DNA of 64,000 nt from Terriglobia bacterium (GTDB lineage: Bacteria > Acidobacteriota > Terriglobia > Terriglobales > SCQP01), in the NCBI GenBank assembly GCA_021323595.1, contig JAJPKR010000004.1:57074-121073 (forward strand). The letters are read 5' to 3'. The notes below the pieces were generated by a model. It did not search any database. It was not told the DNA's origin and saw nothing but the letters and a program-made list of their open reading frames with translations. Below, in pieces: positions 26,987-34,520 of the stretch (its first letter is position 1; the number at the start of each line of letters is the position of its first letter). The translations under genes were made by a program, and so were the position numbers.

Positions 26987-27705
26987 TTCTCCTCCAATTG
27001 TCGCTCTACTTGCTGCAGGGCAGCGAGGTAGGCAGCGAAGAGTTGACGCAATTCGTCGAGGCTGCCGGGCAAGGGACGCTCGCCGCGGCGCGCGGCGAGA
27101 ATCCGCAAGAAGGGCTCGGGCGAGAAGCCGAAACGCTCACCCGCGGCGCGGGCCACCGCCTCTTGGTCGGCGGACCACGGCGCGCCGAGCGCGGCCAATG
27201 CATGCCGCAGCAGAGTGACGAAGGTCATGCCCGATTGCAACAGCAGGCGTTCCAGGCCCTTGCGGTCCTTGGCCAGCGCCACGTAGCGCGCCCGCAGGCG
27301 GAGCAGGCGCGAGCGCAAATCGTGTTCCACATGCCAGCGATGGGCGGCGCCGCCGTCGGCTCCATCCGCAAAAGGATCGGAGCCGGCCAAGATGCGGCGA
27401 TGATGGCGCAGATCGAGGCTCTCGATCGGAAAATACCTGGCAACGGTGGCGGCTTCGGCACGGGAGAAGATCGTCACCGGGCGATGGCCGCGGCGCTCCC
27501 ACCAACGAAACGCCTCGGCGCCACGCTCGAGAGCGGCGGCCTCGACGTCCTCGAGCACGGCCAGGAGGTTGACGTCCGAGTAGCGGCGGTGATGGTTGCC
27601 GCCGGCCATCGAGCCAAACAGGAGCAGCGAGACTAGGTTCGAACCGTAAACCGCCGACAGCCACTCGGTCAACTTCGCGAGGTCTTGTTCTGGGTTCTTG
27701 GCCAT
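26983..27705 (-). CDS. Nucleotidyltransferase-fold protein between TPM and LemA genes
   Basis: A 240-residue cytoplasmic protein whose N-terminus has a polymerase-beta-type nucleotidyltransferase signature: LLLFGSMAGGNHHRRYSDVN, with the GS motif and the first half of the metal-binding D-x-D replaced by D-x-N (SDVNLLAVL). The remaining 150 residues are helical (HRWHVEHDLRSRLLRLRARY and ALAKDRKGLERLLLQSGMTF), resembling a HEPN-like or substrate-binding helical bundle. It is sandwiched between TPM and LemA genes (12-base gap upstream, 4-base overlap downstream), so it is an integral member of that operon. The missing second Asp makes catalysis uncertain; function unknown. Confidence 0.72.
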   Translation of the reverse strand: MAKNPEQDLAKLTEWLSAVYGSNLVSLLLFGSMAGGNHHRRYSDVNLLAVLEDVEAAALERGAEAFRWWERRGHRPVTIFSRAEAATVARYFPIESLDLRHHRRILAGSDPFADGADGGAAHRWHVEHDLRSRLLRLRARYVALAKDRKGLERLLLQSGMTFVTLLRHALAALGAPWSADQEAVARAAGERFGFSPEPFLRILAARRGERPLPGSLDELRQLFAAYLAALQQVERQLEEK

Positions 27706-27717
27706 CCCTTCCCTTCC

Positions 27718-28506
27718 CTACCAGCCGCCGCTGGCGCCGCCGCCGCCGAAGTCTCCGCCGCCGAAGCCGCCAAAGCCGCCCCCGCCCCCGCCGCCACCGC
27801 CGAACCCGCCTCCGCCCCAACCGCCGCCACCCCAGCCGCCACCGCCCCAGAAGAAGGGCAATAGACAGCCCCAAGGCACGCCTCCGCTCCTGCGGCCCAA
27901 GGCTCCGAGAATGAAGAAAAAGATGATCAGCGCGAGGAAGATCAAGCCCGGCGGCAGGGCGGGAGCCGGGCGGTCCCGACGCGCGGATGGCCGACGGGGC
28001 GCGGCGCCGGCGCCCATGCGGGCGGCAAGGGTGCTCGAGATTTGATCGAGCATGGAGGCGAAGAACGCCGCGTAATCGCCGGAGCGCAGTTGTGGACGGA
28101 GCTCGCGCATCCAACTACCAACGTCGGCGTCGGTGAGGTAAGGCTCGAGTCCGTAGCCGACCTGCGCCGAATATTGGCGGTCTTTAATGGCGAGCAACAA
28201 GAGCACGCCGTTGTCTTTGCCCTTTTGACCGACACCCCAAGCATGGCCGAGCCGCACGGCGAAGTCGCTGACGTCGTCGCCGTCAAGCGAAGGCACCGTC
28301 ACCATCGCTACCTGAACGCCGAGCCGGGTCTCCAGCGAGCGCGCCGTGGCGGCCAGTTGTTCGCGTTGCGCGGGCGCCAAGACACCGGCGAAATCGCTGA
28401 CGTAGCCCTGCGGTTTGAGATTTTCCGGCGCTTGCGCGCGCAAAGCGGCGCCCAGCCCGAACAGAACAGCAGCGGTCGCGAGGACACCAATGCGGCGCAG
28501 GCTCAT
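27718..28506 (-). CDS. TPM-domain membrane protein (YgcG-like) with glycine-rich tail
   Basis: A 262-residue protein with a signal peptide (residues 1-24), a periplasmic TPM domain (about 30-165: YVSDFAGVLAPAQREQLAAT, VQVAMVTVPSLDGDD, KGKDNGVLLLLAIKDRQY, VGYGLEPYLTDADV), one transmembrane helix (PGLIFLALIIFFFILGALG) and a C-terminal tail of about 45 residues that is almost pure Gly with Trp/Phe. Such Gly-rich tails ending after the helix are typical for YgcG proteins. In plants and bacteria the TPM domain is linked to photosystem repair or phosphatase-like activity, but bacterial roles are unsettled. Its ATG overlaps the zip stop by four bases (ATGA). Confidence 0.9.
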   Translation of the reverse strand: MSLRRIGVLATAAVLFGLGAALRAQAPENLKPQGYVSDFAGVLAPAQREQLAATARSLETRLGVQVAMVTVPSLDGDDVSDFAVRLGHAWGVGQKGKDNGVLLLLAIKDRQYSAQVGYGLEPYLTDADVGSWMRELRPQLRSGDYAAFFASMLDQISSTLAARMGAGAAPRRPSARRDRPAPALPPGLIFLALIIFFFILGALGRRSGGVPWGCLLPFFWGGGGWGGGGWGGGGFGGGGGGGGGFGGFGGGDFGGGGASGGW

Positions 28507-29333
28507 AGATGGACCCGAAAGGCCAGTTGCAAGGCCACGACGATGGCGGCTCCGAGGAACACCCATGCAGCCATTGCGATACCCGGCTCGCGATTCACTT
28601 CCGGCAAAAGATCGGTAGCAGCGACATATAGAGTAACGCCGCCGGCCATGGGGAAGGCGTAGGGCAGGCCCACGGGCGCCCAGCCCAAGGTCAAGACGCC
28701 GAGGACCGAACAGATGCCGATGAAAATGGCGGCCCAACGCGCAACACGCCGGCTCTTCCCGGCGGCGATCATGACCGAGGCGACGGTGAAGCCTTCCGGA
28801 ATCTTGTGCAGAAAAATCGCGAGGAAGAGCGCCCAGCCGAGAAAAGGCGAGACAAGAAAGCCGCTGCCGATGGCTAAGCCGTCGAAAAACGTGTGGATGG
28901 CCAAGCCGGTGAGGATCGAATACGGCTGGAAACGAGGGGGCCGCTCGAGAACGACGGCGGCGGCTTGGCGGCCCGCAAAAAATTCCCGCGATTCCGAATG
29001 CACCTGCGGTTCGGTGTGCGTCTCCTCGCCGTAATGGAAATGAGCGACGAAGGAATGCTCGACGAGATGAACCAGCAGCACGCCCACGAGCAGGAGCCAA
29101 GCTCCCAGGCGTCCGTTGATGCGCAGCACCTCGGGGACCACATCGCCCAGGGTGACGGCGAGCATGAACCCGGCGCCCAGCGCTACGAAATAGCGAATGT
29201 AGCGCCGCTCCCAGGCGCGGGCGGTCAGCACCAGGCCGCCGAAGATGTTGGCGGCGCCGGCCGCCACGCCTAGGGCAACCGCCGTTGCCGGCAGAGCAAA
29301 GCCCGCTCCCATGGCCGATTGGCTCATTTTCAT
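28503..29333 (-). CDS. ZIP family metal transporter
   Basis: A 276-residue inner-membrane transporter for Zn2+ or another divalent metal. I start at ATG 29333 (MKMSQSAMGAGFALPATAVA); ATG at 29327 is equally possible, while the longer frame has a non-membrane, unrelated N-terminus. About eight membrane segments are visible. The metal site motifs are in helix 4 (GLAIHTFFDGLAIGSGFLVS) and helix 5 (IFLHKIPEGFTVASVM), matching the H-x3-D-G and H-x2-P-E-G pattern of ZIP proteins. A His-rich cytoplasmic loop (HSFVAHFHYGEETHTEPQVH) may bind metal. It is the first gene of the zip-TPM-nucleotidyltransferase-lemA operon. Confidence 0.9.
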   Translation of the reverse strand: MKMSQSAMGAGFALPATAVALGVAAGAANIFGGLVLTARAWERRYIRYFVALGAGFMLAVTLGDVVPEVLRINGRLGAWLLLVGVLLVHLVEHSFVAHFHYGEETHTEPQVHSESREFFAGRQAAAVVLERPPRFQPYSILTGLAIHTFFDGLAIGSGFLVSPFLGWALFLAIFLHKIPEGFTVASVMIAAGKSRRVARWAAIFIGICSVLGVLTLGWAPVGLPYAFPMAGGVTLYVAATDLLPEVNREPGIAMAAWVFLGAAIVVALQLAFRVHL

Positions 29334-29523
29334 ACAGAGTAGGGCCGGGAGACAGTGGTGTCGAGCGCGCCGGCGCGAGGGCGCGATGACGGGCAGGCGA
29401 AGCGCGCTGGCGAGCTCCGTTCTTTCTGATCCGCGCGTTGGATCTGGCGCTGCAAAGGTGCAAGGGCCGGAGGCGACGCCGACATGTGCAACGAACGAGA
29501 GCACGCCGGCTTCCAAGCGGAAG

Positions 29524-29775
29524 ATGAAGCAATGCACGGGAAAGAACGTTTTGATATTTTCGCTGCTGGGCGCGGGTGCGGGTCTAACCGTCAGCGGGCA
29601 TCGTCGCTCCGGCTTGGGGCTGGAGATGGCGGCGTTAGGCTTAACGGCGGCATTCTATCCGCGACAAACGCGTCGCAGCTTGCGCGGACTTGCAAAGGCG
29701 CTGGCGAAAGCCGGAAAGGCCGTCGCCAAGGCCGGCGCGCGAACGGGTAAAGCCATTAGCAAAGCCGCTGCCTGA
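29524..29775 (+). CDS. Small basic Lys/Ala-rich protein, probable
   Basis: An 83-residue candidate gene on the plus strand between two minus-strand genes. Residues 8-44 are hydrophobic (NVLIFSLLGAGAGLTVSG and LGLEMAALGLTAAFYP), suggesting one or two membrane segments. The last 30 residues repeat a lysine/alanine pattern (AKALAKAGKAVAKAGARTGK), like histone H1-type or other nucleic-acid-binding tails. The ATG follows GCGGAAG at a very short distance, so the ribosome site is poor and the start is uncertain. I accept it because the composition is unlike random GC-rich translation and no other gene is nearby. Confidence 0.45.
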   Translation: MKQCTGKNVLIFSLLGAGAGLTVSGHRRSGLGLEMAALGLTAAFYPRQTRRSLRGLAKALAKAGKAVAKAGARTGKAISKAAA

Positions 29776-29890
29776 AGATGACCGGCGGAAACCCGGCGCG
29801 GCGCCTCGGAGGCACGGCTGGGTATCGCGCTCCGGCGATGCGCCATGATTGCGAGCCGTGAACCTTGAGCGGCAAGCGTTCGCCATGCAT

Positions 29891-30367
29891 CTATTCCCTT
29901 CCTTCTTCGAAGGCAGCCGCAATTGAGCGTGTCGAGTCGCCGGTGGCGGTGAGCGCGACGACGATGCGCGGGAGGCGCGCGAAGAGTGGAAACTTCGCGC
30001 CCCATTCGACCACGACCACGCTGCCTTGCGCGACGCCGCCGGGCAAAATGTCTTCCAACCCGAGAGTCGCGAGCTGCTCATTTTGCTCCAGCCGGTAGAG
30101 ATCCAGGTGATAAAGCGTGTCGGCCGCGGAGCGATATTCGTGCACGAGCGTGTACGAGGGGCTGGCGACATCCTCGGCGCTCGCGACGCCGAGGCCTTCG
30201 GCGATGCCTTTGGCGAGAATGGTCTTGCCGGCGCCCAGATCGCCGGTAAGGATCAGAAGCGCGGGACGCGGCAGCGCCCGGGCGAGGCGGCGGCCGAAGT
30301 CGAGCGTCTCATCGGGACTATGCGAGGTGAAGTGGCGAAAGGGGGCGAGCCAGTTCGGATCGATCAT
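29891..30367 (-). CDS. tsaE: tRNA threonylcarbamoyladenosine biosynthesis ATPase TsaE
   Basis: P-loop ATPase of the TsaBDE complex that installs t6A at position 37 of ANN-decoding tRNAs. The 158-residue protein has the Walker A site LTGDLGAGKTILAKGIAEGL (GDLGAGKT at 42-49), SPSYTLVHEY, the LYHLDLYRL strand with the conserved Asp and VEWGAKFP near the C-terminus. ATG 30367 overlaps the nnr stop (ATGA, 30364-30367), reproducing the frequent nnr-tsaE gene pair of bacteria. Partners tsaB and tsaD are not in the window. Confidence 0.94.
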   Translation of the reverse strand: MIDPNWLAPFRHFTSHSPDETLDFGRRLARALPRPALLILTGDLGAGKTILAKGIAEGLGVASAEDVASPSYTLVHEYRSAADTLYHLDLYRLEQNEQLATLGLEDILPGGVAQGSVVVVEWGAKFPLFARLPRIVVALTATGDSTRSIAAAFEEGRE

Positions 30368-32046
30368 GAGGCGGAGGAGGACAGCGGAAACGCCCGTTCG
30401 GCGCCGGTCCAATCGAGAACCATCGCCGGCGGCTCTTCGGCCGGCGCGGCGGCAATGCGGCGCAGCGCGGCCGGGAGATGAGCGGTAATGTCGGTGGCGC
30501 AGAGCGGCATTGGGCCCAGTGTAGCGGCAGCAAAATCGCCGGCCAGGCCATGCAGATACGCGGCGGCGGCGGCGAGGAGGCCGAGGTCTTGCCCGGCGAA
30601 TTGGGCCAACAATCCGGCGACGACGCCGGTCAAGATATCGCCGCTGCCGCCCGTGGCCATGCCCGGGTTGCCAGTGGGATTGATCCAAGCGCGACCCGAA
30701 GGCGCGGCGATCACGGTGCGGTAGCCTTTAAGCACGACGACGGCGCCGCTGGCCCGTGCCAGCTCGAGCGCCAGCGGCAGGCGGCGCATCTGCACGGCGG
30801 CCGTCGAGAGGTTCATCAAGCGAGCCATTTCGCCCGGATGCGGCGTGACAATGCCGCCCGCCGCGCCGGCGCGGAGCGCGTCGCGGTGCTGGGAGAAGGC
30901 GTTGAGACCATCGGCATCGAGCACCCAGGGCAGCGGCGTCGCGGCAATGAGGCCGCGGGCGGCGGCAGCGGCTTCCGGATGGGTCGAGAGGCCGGGGCCG
31001 AGAGCCAGCACGGTCTTACCGGCGGCGAGGGCCCGAAATTGATCGGGCGACGCCACGCTGGACGCGAGCGTGCCATCGCTGGACTCAGCCAGGGCCTCGG
31101 TCATGATTTCCGGACGATAAGCGGCCACGAGCGCCTGCACGGAGCGAGGCACCGCGGCGGTCACCAGACCAGCGCCGGAGCGCAGGGCGGCTTCGGCGGC
31201 CATGGCCACGGCGCCGCTCTTGCCGAGCGAGCCCCCGACGATCAAGACATGGCCGAAGCTGCCTTTGTGGCTGTCGGGCGAGCGCGGGGCGGCCAACCGC
31301 CGGATCGCCGCCGCCGTGGTCAGCTCGACCGCCAGCGCGGGGTCGGCGAGCAACGGCAGCGGCGTGCCGATCGGCATGATGTACAGGCGGCCGCAATACG
31401 CGGCGCCGCGCGGCGTCAACTGGCCGAGCTTGGGAGCGGCGAAGGTGATGGTGGCGGCGGCGCGAAAGACGCTGCCCCAATCCCATTGCGGCCATGGCGC
31501 CGCGACTTCACCATCGGCGGGCAGCCCGCTGGGGAGGTCCACGGCGATGCGAGCGGCGGGCGTGGCGAGTTCGTTGGCATCGGCAATGACCGCGGCGGCC
31601 AGACCGCGCGGCGGAGCATCCAGGCCGGTGCCGAAGATGGCGTCGAGCACCAGCGCGGCGCCGGCGAGGCGCGAGCGCCAGCGGCTCCACGCGGCGGAAT
31701 CTTCGGCGACCCCGGCGCATTGCGGGGCGGCGGCCACGAGCGCCTGCCAGGCCTCGGCGGCGTCGCCTTGCAAGCTCTCGGGCGCACCGAGCAGCACGGC
31801 TTGCGCCTGAACGCCGCGCGCCGCGAGCAGACGCGTTACCACCAGCCCGTCGCCGCCATTATTGCCGCGTCCGCAGAGCACGAGCAGCGGCCCGCGCAAC
31901 GCAGATGCGAAGTCGCGCTCGAGCACCTGGACCACCGCGGCGGCGGCATTGGCCATCAGCCGCGAGCCCGGGATCGCGGGCACGCCGGCGCCGGCCATGG
32001 CGCGGCGATCGATCTCCCGCATTTGCGCCGAGGTGAGGACTTTCAT
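30364..32046 (-). CDS. nnr: Bifunctional NAD(P)H-hydrate epimerase/dehydratase
   Basis: Repairs hydrated NADH/NADPH: the N-domain epimerises R- and S-NAD(P)HX, the C-domain dehydrates the S-form using ADP. The 560-residue fusion begins at ATG 32046 (MKVLTSAQMREIDRRA); an Arg/Pro-rich upstream extension is ignored. The YjeF_N domain shows LVLCGRGNNGGDGLVVTRLL (about 53-72). The ribokinase-like C-domain has GHVLIVGGSLGKSGAVAMAA, the DADGLNAFS substrate loop, VTPHPGEMARL and the nucleotide-binding GNPGMATGGSGDILTGVVAG. It overlaps tsaE by four bases and lies 160 bases downstream of the phosphatase gene. Confidence 0.95.
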   Translation of the reverse strand: MKVLTSAQMREIDRRAMAGAGVPAIPGSRLMANAAAAVVQVLERDFASALRGPLLVLCGRGNNGGDGLVVTRLLAARGVQAQAVLLGAPESLQGDAAEAWQALVAAAPQCAGVAEDSAAWSRWRSRLAGAALVLDAIFGTGLDAPPRGLAAAVIADANELATPAARIAVDLPSGLPADGEVAAPWPQWDWGSVFRAAATITFAAPKLGQLTPRGAAYCGRLYIMPIGTPLPLLADPALAVELTTAAAIRRLAAPRSPDSHKGSFGHVLIVGGSLGKSGAVAMAAEAALRSGAGLVTAAVPRSVQALVAAYRPEIMTEALAESSDGTLASSVASPDQFRALAAGKTVLALGPGLSTHPEAAAAARGLIAATPLPWVLDADGLNAFSQHRDALRAGAAGGIVTPHPGEMARLMNLSTAAVQMRRLPLALELARASGAVVVLKGYRTVIAAPSGRAWINPTGNPGMATGGSGDILTGVVAGLLAQFAGQDLGLLAAAAAYLHGLAGDFAAATLGPMPLCATDITAHLPAALRRIAAAPAEEPPAMVLDWTGAERAFPLSSSAS

Positions 32047-32187
32047 GGCAAATCGGCGGCAAGAGTCAGGCGGCGGAGGTCGGGGACGCGGAGGCAAGTC
32101 GCCGTGGGTGCCGGCGTGGCAACTGGCTGGCTCCGCTGCCTGCGTGTTTGCGTCAACGATGGGTCCATGCCTGCGCGCTCGCCTTTC

Positions 32188-32206
32188 CGCCGGAGTTTAT
32201 CCGGCG
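32188..32206. terminator. Stem-loop immediately after the SpoIIE-type phosphatase gene
   Basis: CGCCGGA (32188-32194) and TCCGGCG (32200-32206) pair around GTTTA, 2 bases past the minus-strand TAA at 32209-32211. There is no T-run on the minus strand, so it may terminate weakly or protect the 3' end. Confidence 0.35.
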
Positions 32207-32208
32207 CG

Positions 32209-34353
32209 TTATTGTACGCGGGCAACAAGGAGGGTGATATCGTCGGGCTGTTCGCGTTCGGTGCTCCACTCGCGGACGGCGGCGAGCACGACGTCGCGAA
32301 TCTCCTCGACCGGACGATGGCGATGAGCCTCGACCAACTGGAAGAGGCGCTCTTCGCCGAATTCAACCCCGTATTCGTTTTCCGGCTCGGTGATGCCGTC
32401 GCTCCATGCCACCAGCAGGTCGCCCGGCTCGAGCGTCTCCCGGCCTTGCTCGAAGGTCGCTTCCTCGAACAGGCCGACGACCATGCCGCCGGCTTCCAAA
32501 CGCCGCCGCCCCTGTTCGGTGAACAGCACAGGCGGAAGGTGGCCGGCATTGCAATATTCGAGCACGCGGCGCTGGGAGTCGAACAGGCCGTAAAAGAGCG
32601 TGACATATTTTTCGGGCGTGGTGCTACGGCACAGTTGCGCATTCAGACGCTGCATGAGCACCGCCGGCGCCAAGGGTTCGCGCATGTCTGCAGCCGCCGC
32701 GAGGGATTCGGAGCCATCGGCGTCGGGCCGGCCGGCGGCGACCCCGACGGCGACGGCACGGGCGCGGGCGGCGGTTCCCTGATAGGCGCGCATCGCGCTT
32801 GCCACGGTGGCCATCAGCAGCGCCGCCGAAATGCCCTTGCCGCTGACGTCGCCGAGCGCGAAGCCTATGCGGCGGCCGTCGAGATCGAAATAATCGAAAT
32901 AATCGCCGCTGACGGATCGGGCGGGCAGGCAGCGGCCGCTGATCTCCAGGCCGGCGACGCGGGGATTGCCATGGGGAAAGAGCTGCGCCTGGACCTCCTG
33001 GGCGATGGAGATTTCTCCTTCCAATTTCTCCTTTTGGCGTTGCTCGGCAAGGAGCTTGGTAATGGAATCGGTCATCTCGTTGAACGACGCGGCCAGATCC
33101 GCCAGCTGATCGCGGGAGCGAATGGCGATGCGATGGCCGAAATCGCCCGCATGGATATGCTGGGTGCCGACATACAGGGCGTGCACGGCGCTCGTTATGG
33201 AGCGGGTCAGGCGCGCGCCGGCGACGAGAGCGATGAACTCGAGGATCAGGAAAAGAATGCCGACGATGCCGAGGAGAAGCAGCGGGATTCGCGTCTGATC
33301 TTCCGTTTCCGGCGCGAGCGAGCTAAACAGGCGCTGGTTGAGAATCGACGGGCGCGTGGCGATCGATACCAGGCGGGTCTCCTGGGCGCCGCTTTTCCAG
33401 TTGGTGATCGGGACCAAGGTCCAAAAGAGAATCTTGATATCCAAGCGATTGGCAGCGGGCGGCAGTGGCTTGGTGCTGCTCAACTCCTGCGACTCGACGG
33501 CAAAACTAGTGCCGGATGAGCCCGGCTGGCTCGCGCCCTGGCGCAAGACATTGAAATGAAGCTCGCCCAGCCGTGCGGCTATTTGGTCGAGCATGCCGGA
33601 GTCGACGGTGTAGAGCGTGAGAAAGCGCCGCCGCGCGCGGGTGATGTCTTCGACCCTGTAGGCAGCAAGGTAAAAGCGGCCGTTCAGAGTGATGAAGCCG
33701 CTGAAGCCGGGCTTGAGCCAAGCCGGCAACGACGGCGCCGTGGCGGCGGATTCGACGGCGCCGTCGCTGCGATACACATAGCTGTCCACGCCGCCTTGGG
33801 GGAAGTTGAGCCTGTCGTAATGGGCAATGATTTGGTTGACGTTGCGGTCGGCCAGGCTGGGCGCACGATAGGCGAAAGCGGCGGCGATAGCGGCGTTGGT
33901 GTCGGAGACTTGCTCGAACTTCGCTCGCAGATCCTGGTTGAGGAGGTAGGCGGAGTACTGGCCGTAGAACAAATACCCGGCAATCGCCACCATGGCCACG
34001 ATCAGGACCACCGGAATCAGCGCCAGCAGCGCATAGGCGACCAGCAGGCGGTTGCGCAGCGACCACATGGCCCGCGCGATCAGCCGCCCGGCCAAACGCA
34101 ACAGCCAAACGAACAGGACGACGTAGAAGATGAAGCGGCAGAAGGGCGCCCAAAAGGCAATCGGCGCGCCCAGCCAGCCCGGAACGCTCAGCACCAGCGC
34201 CAAGGCGCCGACGACGATGAGCACGCGCGAGAGCCGGGAATTCAACCAGCCGGCGATCAGTTTCTGTTGCAGCCGCGGTGCCCAGCGCCGCGTCTCGAGT
34301 GGACGCGTCGCGGGAGGCTGCGGCGAAACCGGGGAGGGCGGCATCGCTTTCAT
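32209..34353 (-). CDS. Membrane-bound SpoIIE-type serine phosphatase with HAMP domain
   Basis: A 714-residue signalling phosphatase, start taken at ATG 34353. Order: N-terminal membrane helices (about residues 43-60, 70-92 and 107-130), an extracytoplasmic sensor region (about 131-345) with no motif I recognise, a further helix (IPLLLLGIVGILFLILEFIA), a HAMP-like linker (ARLTRSITSAVHALYVGTQH, then DFGHRIAIRSRDQLADLAAS) and a C-terminal PP2C/SpoIIE domain. The catalytic domain has AQEVQAQLFP, the metal-binding SGDYFDYFDLDGRRIGFALG and DVSGKGISAALLMA, and the last metal Asp in WSDGITEPEN. Such proteins dephosphorylate anti-sigma-factor antagonists; no such partner is encoded nearby, so the target is elsewhere. 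Confidence 0.9.
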   Translation of the reverse strand: MKAMPPSPVSPQPPATRPLETRRWAPRLQQKLIAGWLNSRLSRVLIVVGALALVLSVPGWLGAPIAFWAPFCRFIFYVVLFVWLLRLAGRLIARAMWSLRNRLLVAYALLALIPVVLIVAMVAIAGYLFYGQYSAYLLNQDLRAKFEQVSDTNAAIAAAFAYRAPSLADRNVNQIIAHYDRLNFPQGGVDSYVYRSDGAVESAATAPSLPAWLKPGFSGFITLNGRFYLAAYRVEDITRARRRFLTLYTVDSGMLDQIAARLGELHFNVLRQGASQPGSSGTSFAVESQELSSTKPLPPAANRLDIKILFWTLVPITNWKSGAQETRLVSIATRPSILNQRLFSSLAPETEDQTRIPLLLLGIVGILFLILEFIALVAGARLTRSITSAVHALYVGTQHIHAGDFGHRIAIRSRDQLADLAASFNEMTDSITKLLAEQRQKEKLEGEISIAQEVQAQLFPHGNPRVAGLEISGRCLPARSVSGDYFDYFDLDGRRIGFALGDVSGKGISAALLMATVASAMRAYQGTAARARAVAVGVAAGRPDADGSESLAAAADMREPLAPAVLMQRLNAQLCRSTTPEKYVTLFYGLFDSQRRVLEYCNAGHLPPVLFTEQGRRRLEAGGMVVGLFEEATFEQGRETLEPGDLLVAWSDGITEPENEYGVEFGEERLFQLVEAHRHRPVEEIRDVVLAAVREWSTEREQPDDITLLVARVQ

Positions 34354-34467
34354 TATCGCCAACAGCGCCGCTCCCTGCCGGACGCCGCGGCATCGGCAAC
34401 GGTAGCCGGCAAGAAGGACCCGTCGCACGGGATGCCGCCCGGCTCCGTTCGCGCGCGAACGCGCGGC

Positions 34468-34514
34468 CGGGCTCCGGCTCCGGCGCGCAGATTGCGCGCC
34501 GGAGCCGGAGCCCG
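34468..34514. repeat. Perfect 22-bp inverted repeat (long hairpin)
   Basis: Positions 34468-34489 and 34493-34514 are perfect reverse complements with a 3-base loop (GAT). It lies 7 bases beyond the APC permease stop at 34521 on the minus strand, between that gene and the phosphatase start, and is followed by a smaller palindrome (TTCGCGCGCGAA, about 34448-34459). There is no T-run. It could terminate transcription, block read-through into the phosphatase gene, or be a mobile palindromic element. Confidence 0.7.
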
Positions 34515-34520
34515 CGGACT

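Noticed and set aside
27730..27860. Tandem DNA repeat in the TPM gene
   Set aside because: It is coding glycine-rich sequence, usual for YgcG proteins, not a separate repeat element.
27698..28045. Proline-rich plus-strand frame
   Set aside because: It is the reverse complement of the glycine-rich C-terminal tail of the TPM protein.
30478..33519. Long open frame of about 1000 codons on the plus strand
   Set aside because: It lies antisense to nnr and the SpoIIE-type phosphatase, both with clear domains; composition is Gly/Ala/Arg/His-rich with no family match, as expected for the reverse strand of GC-rich genes.
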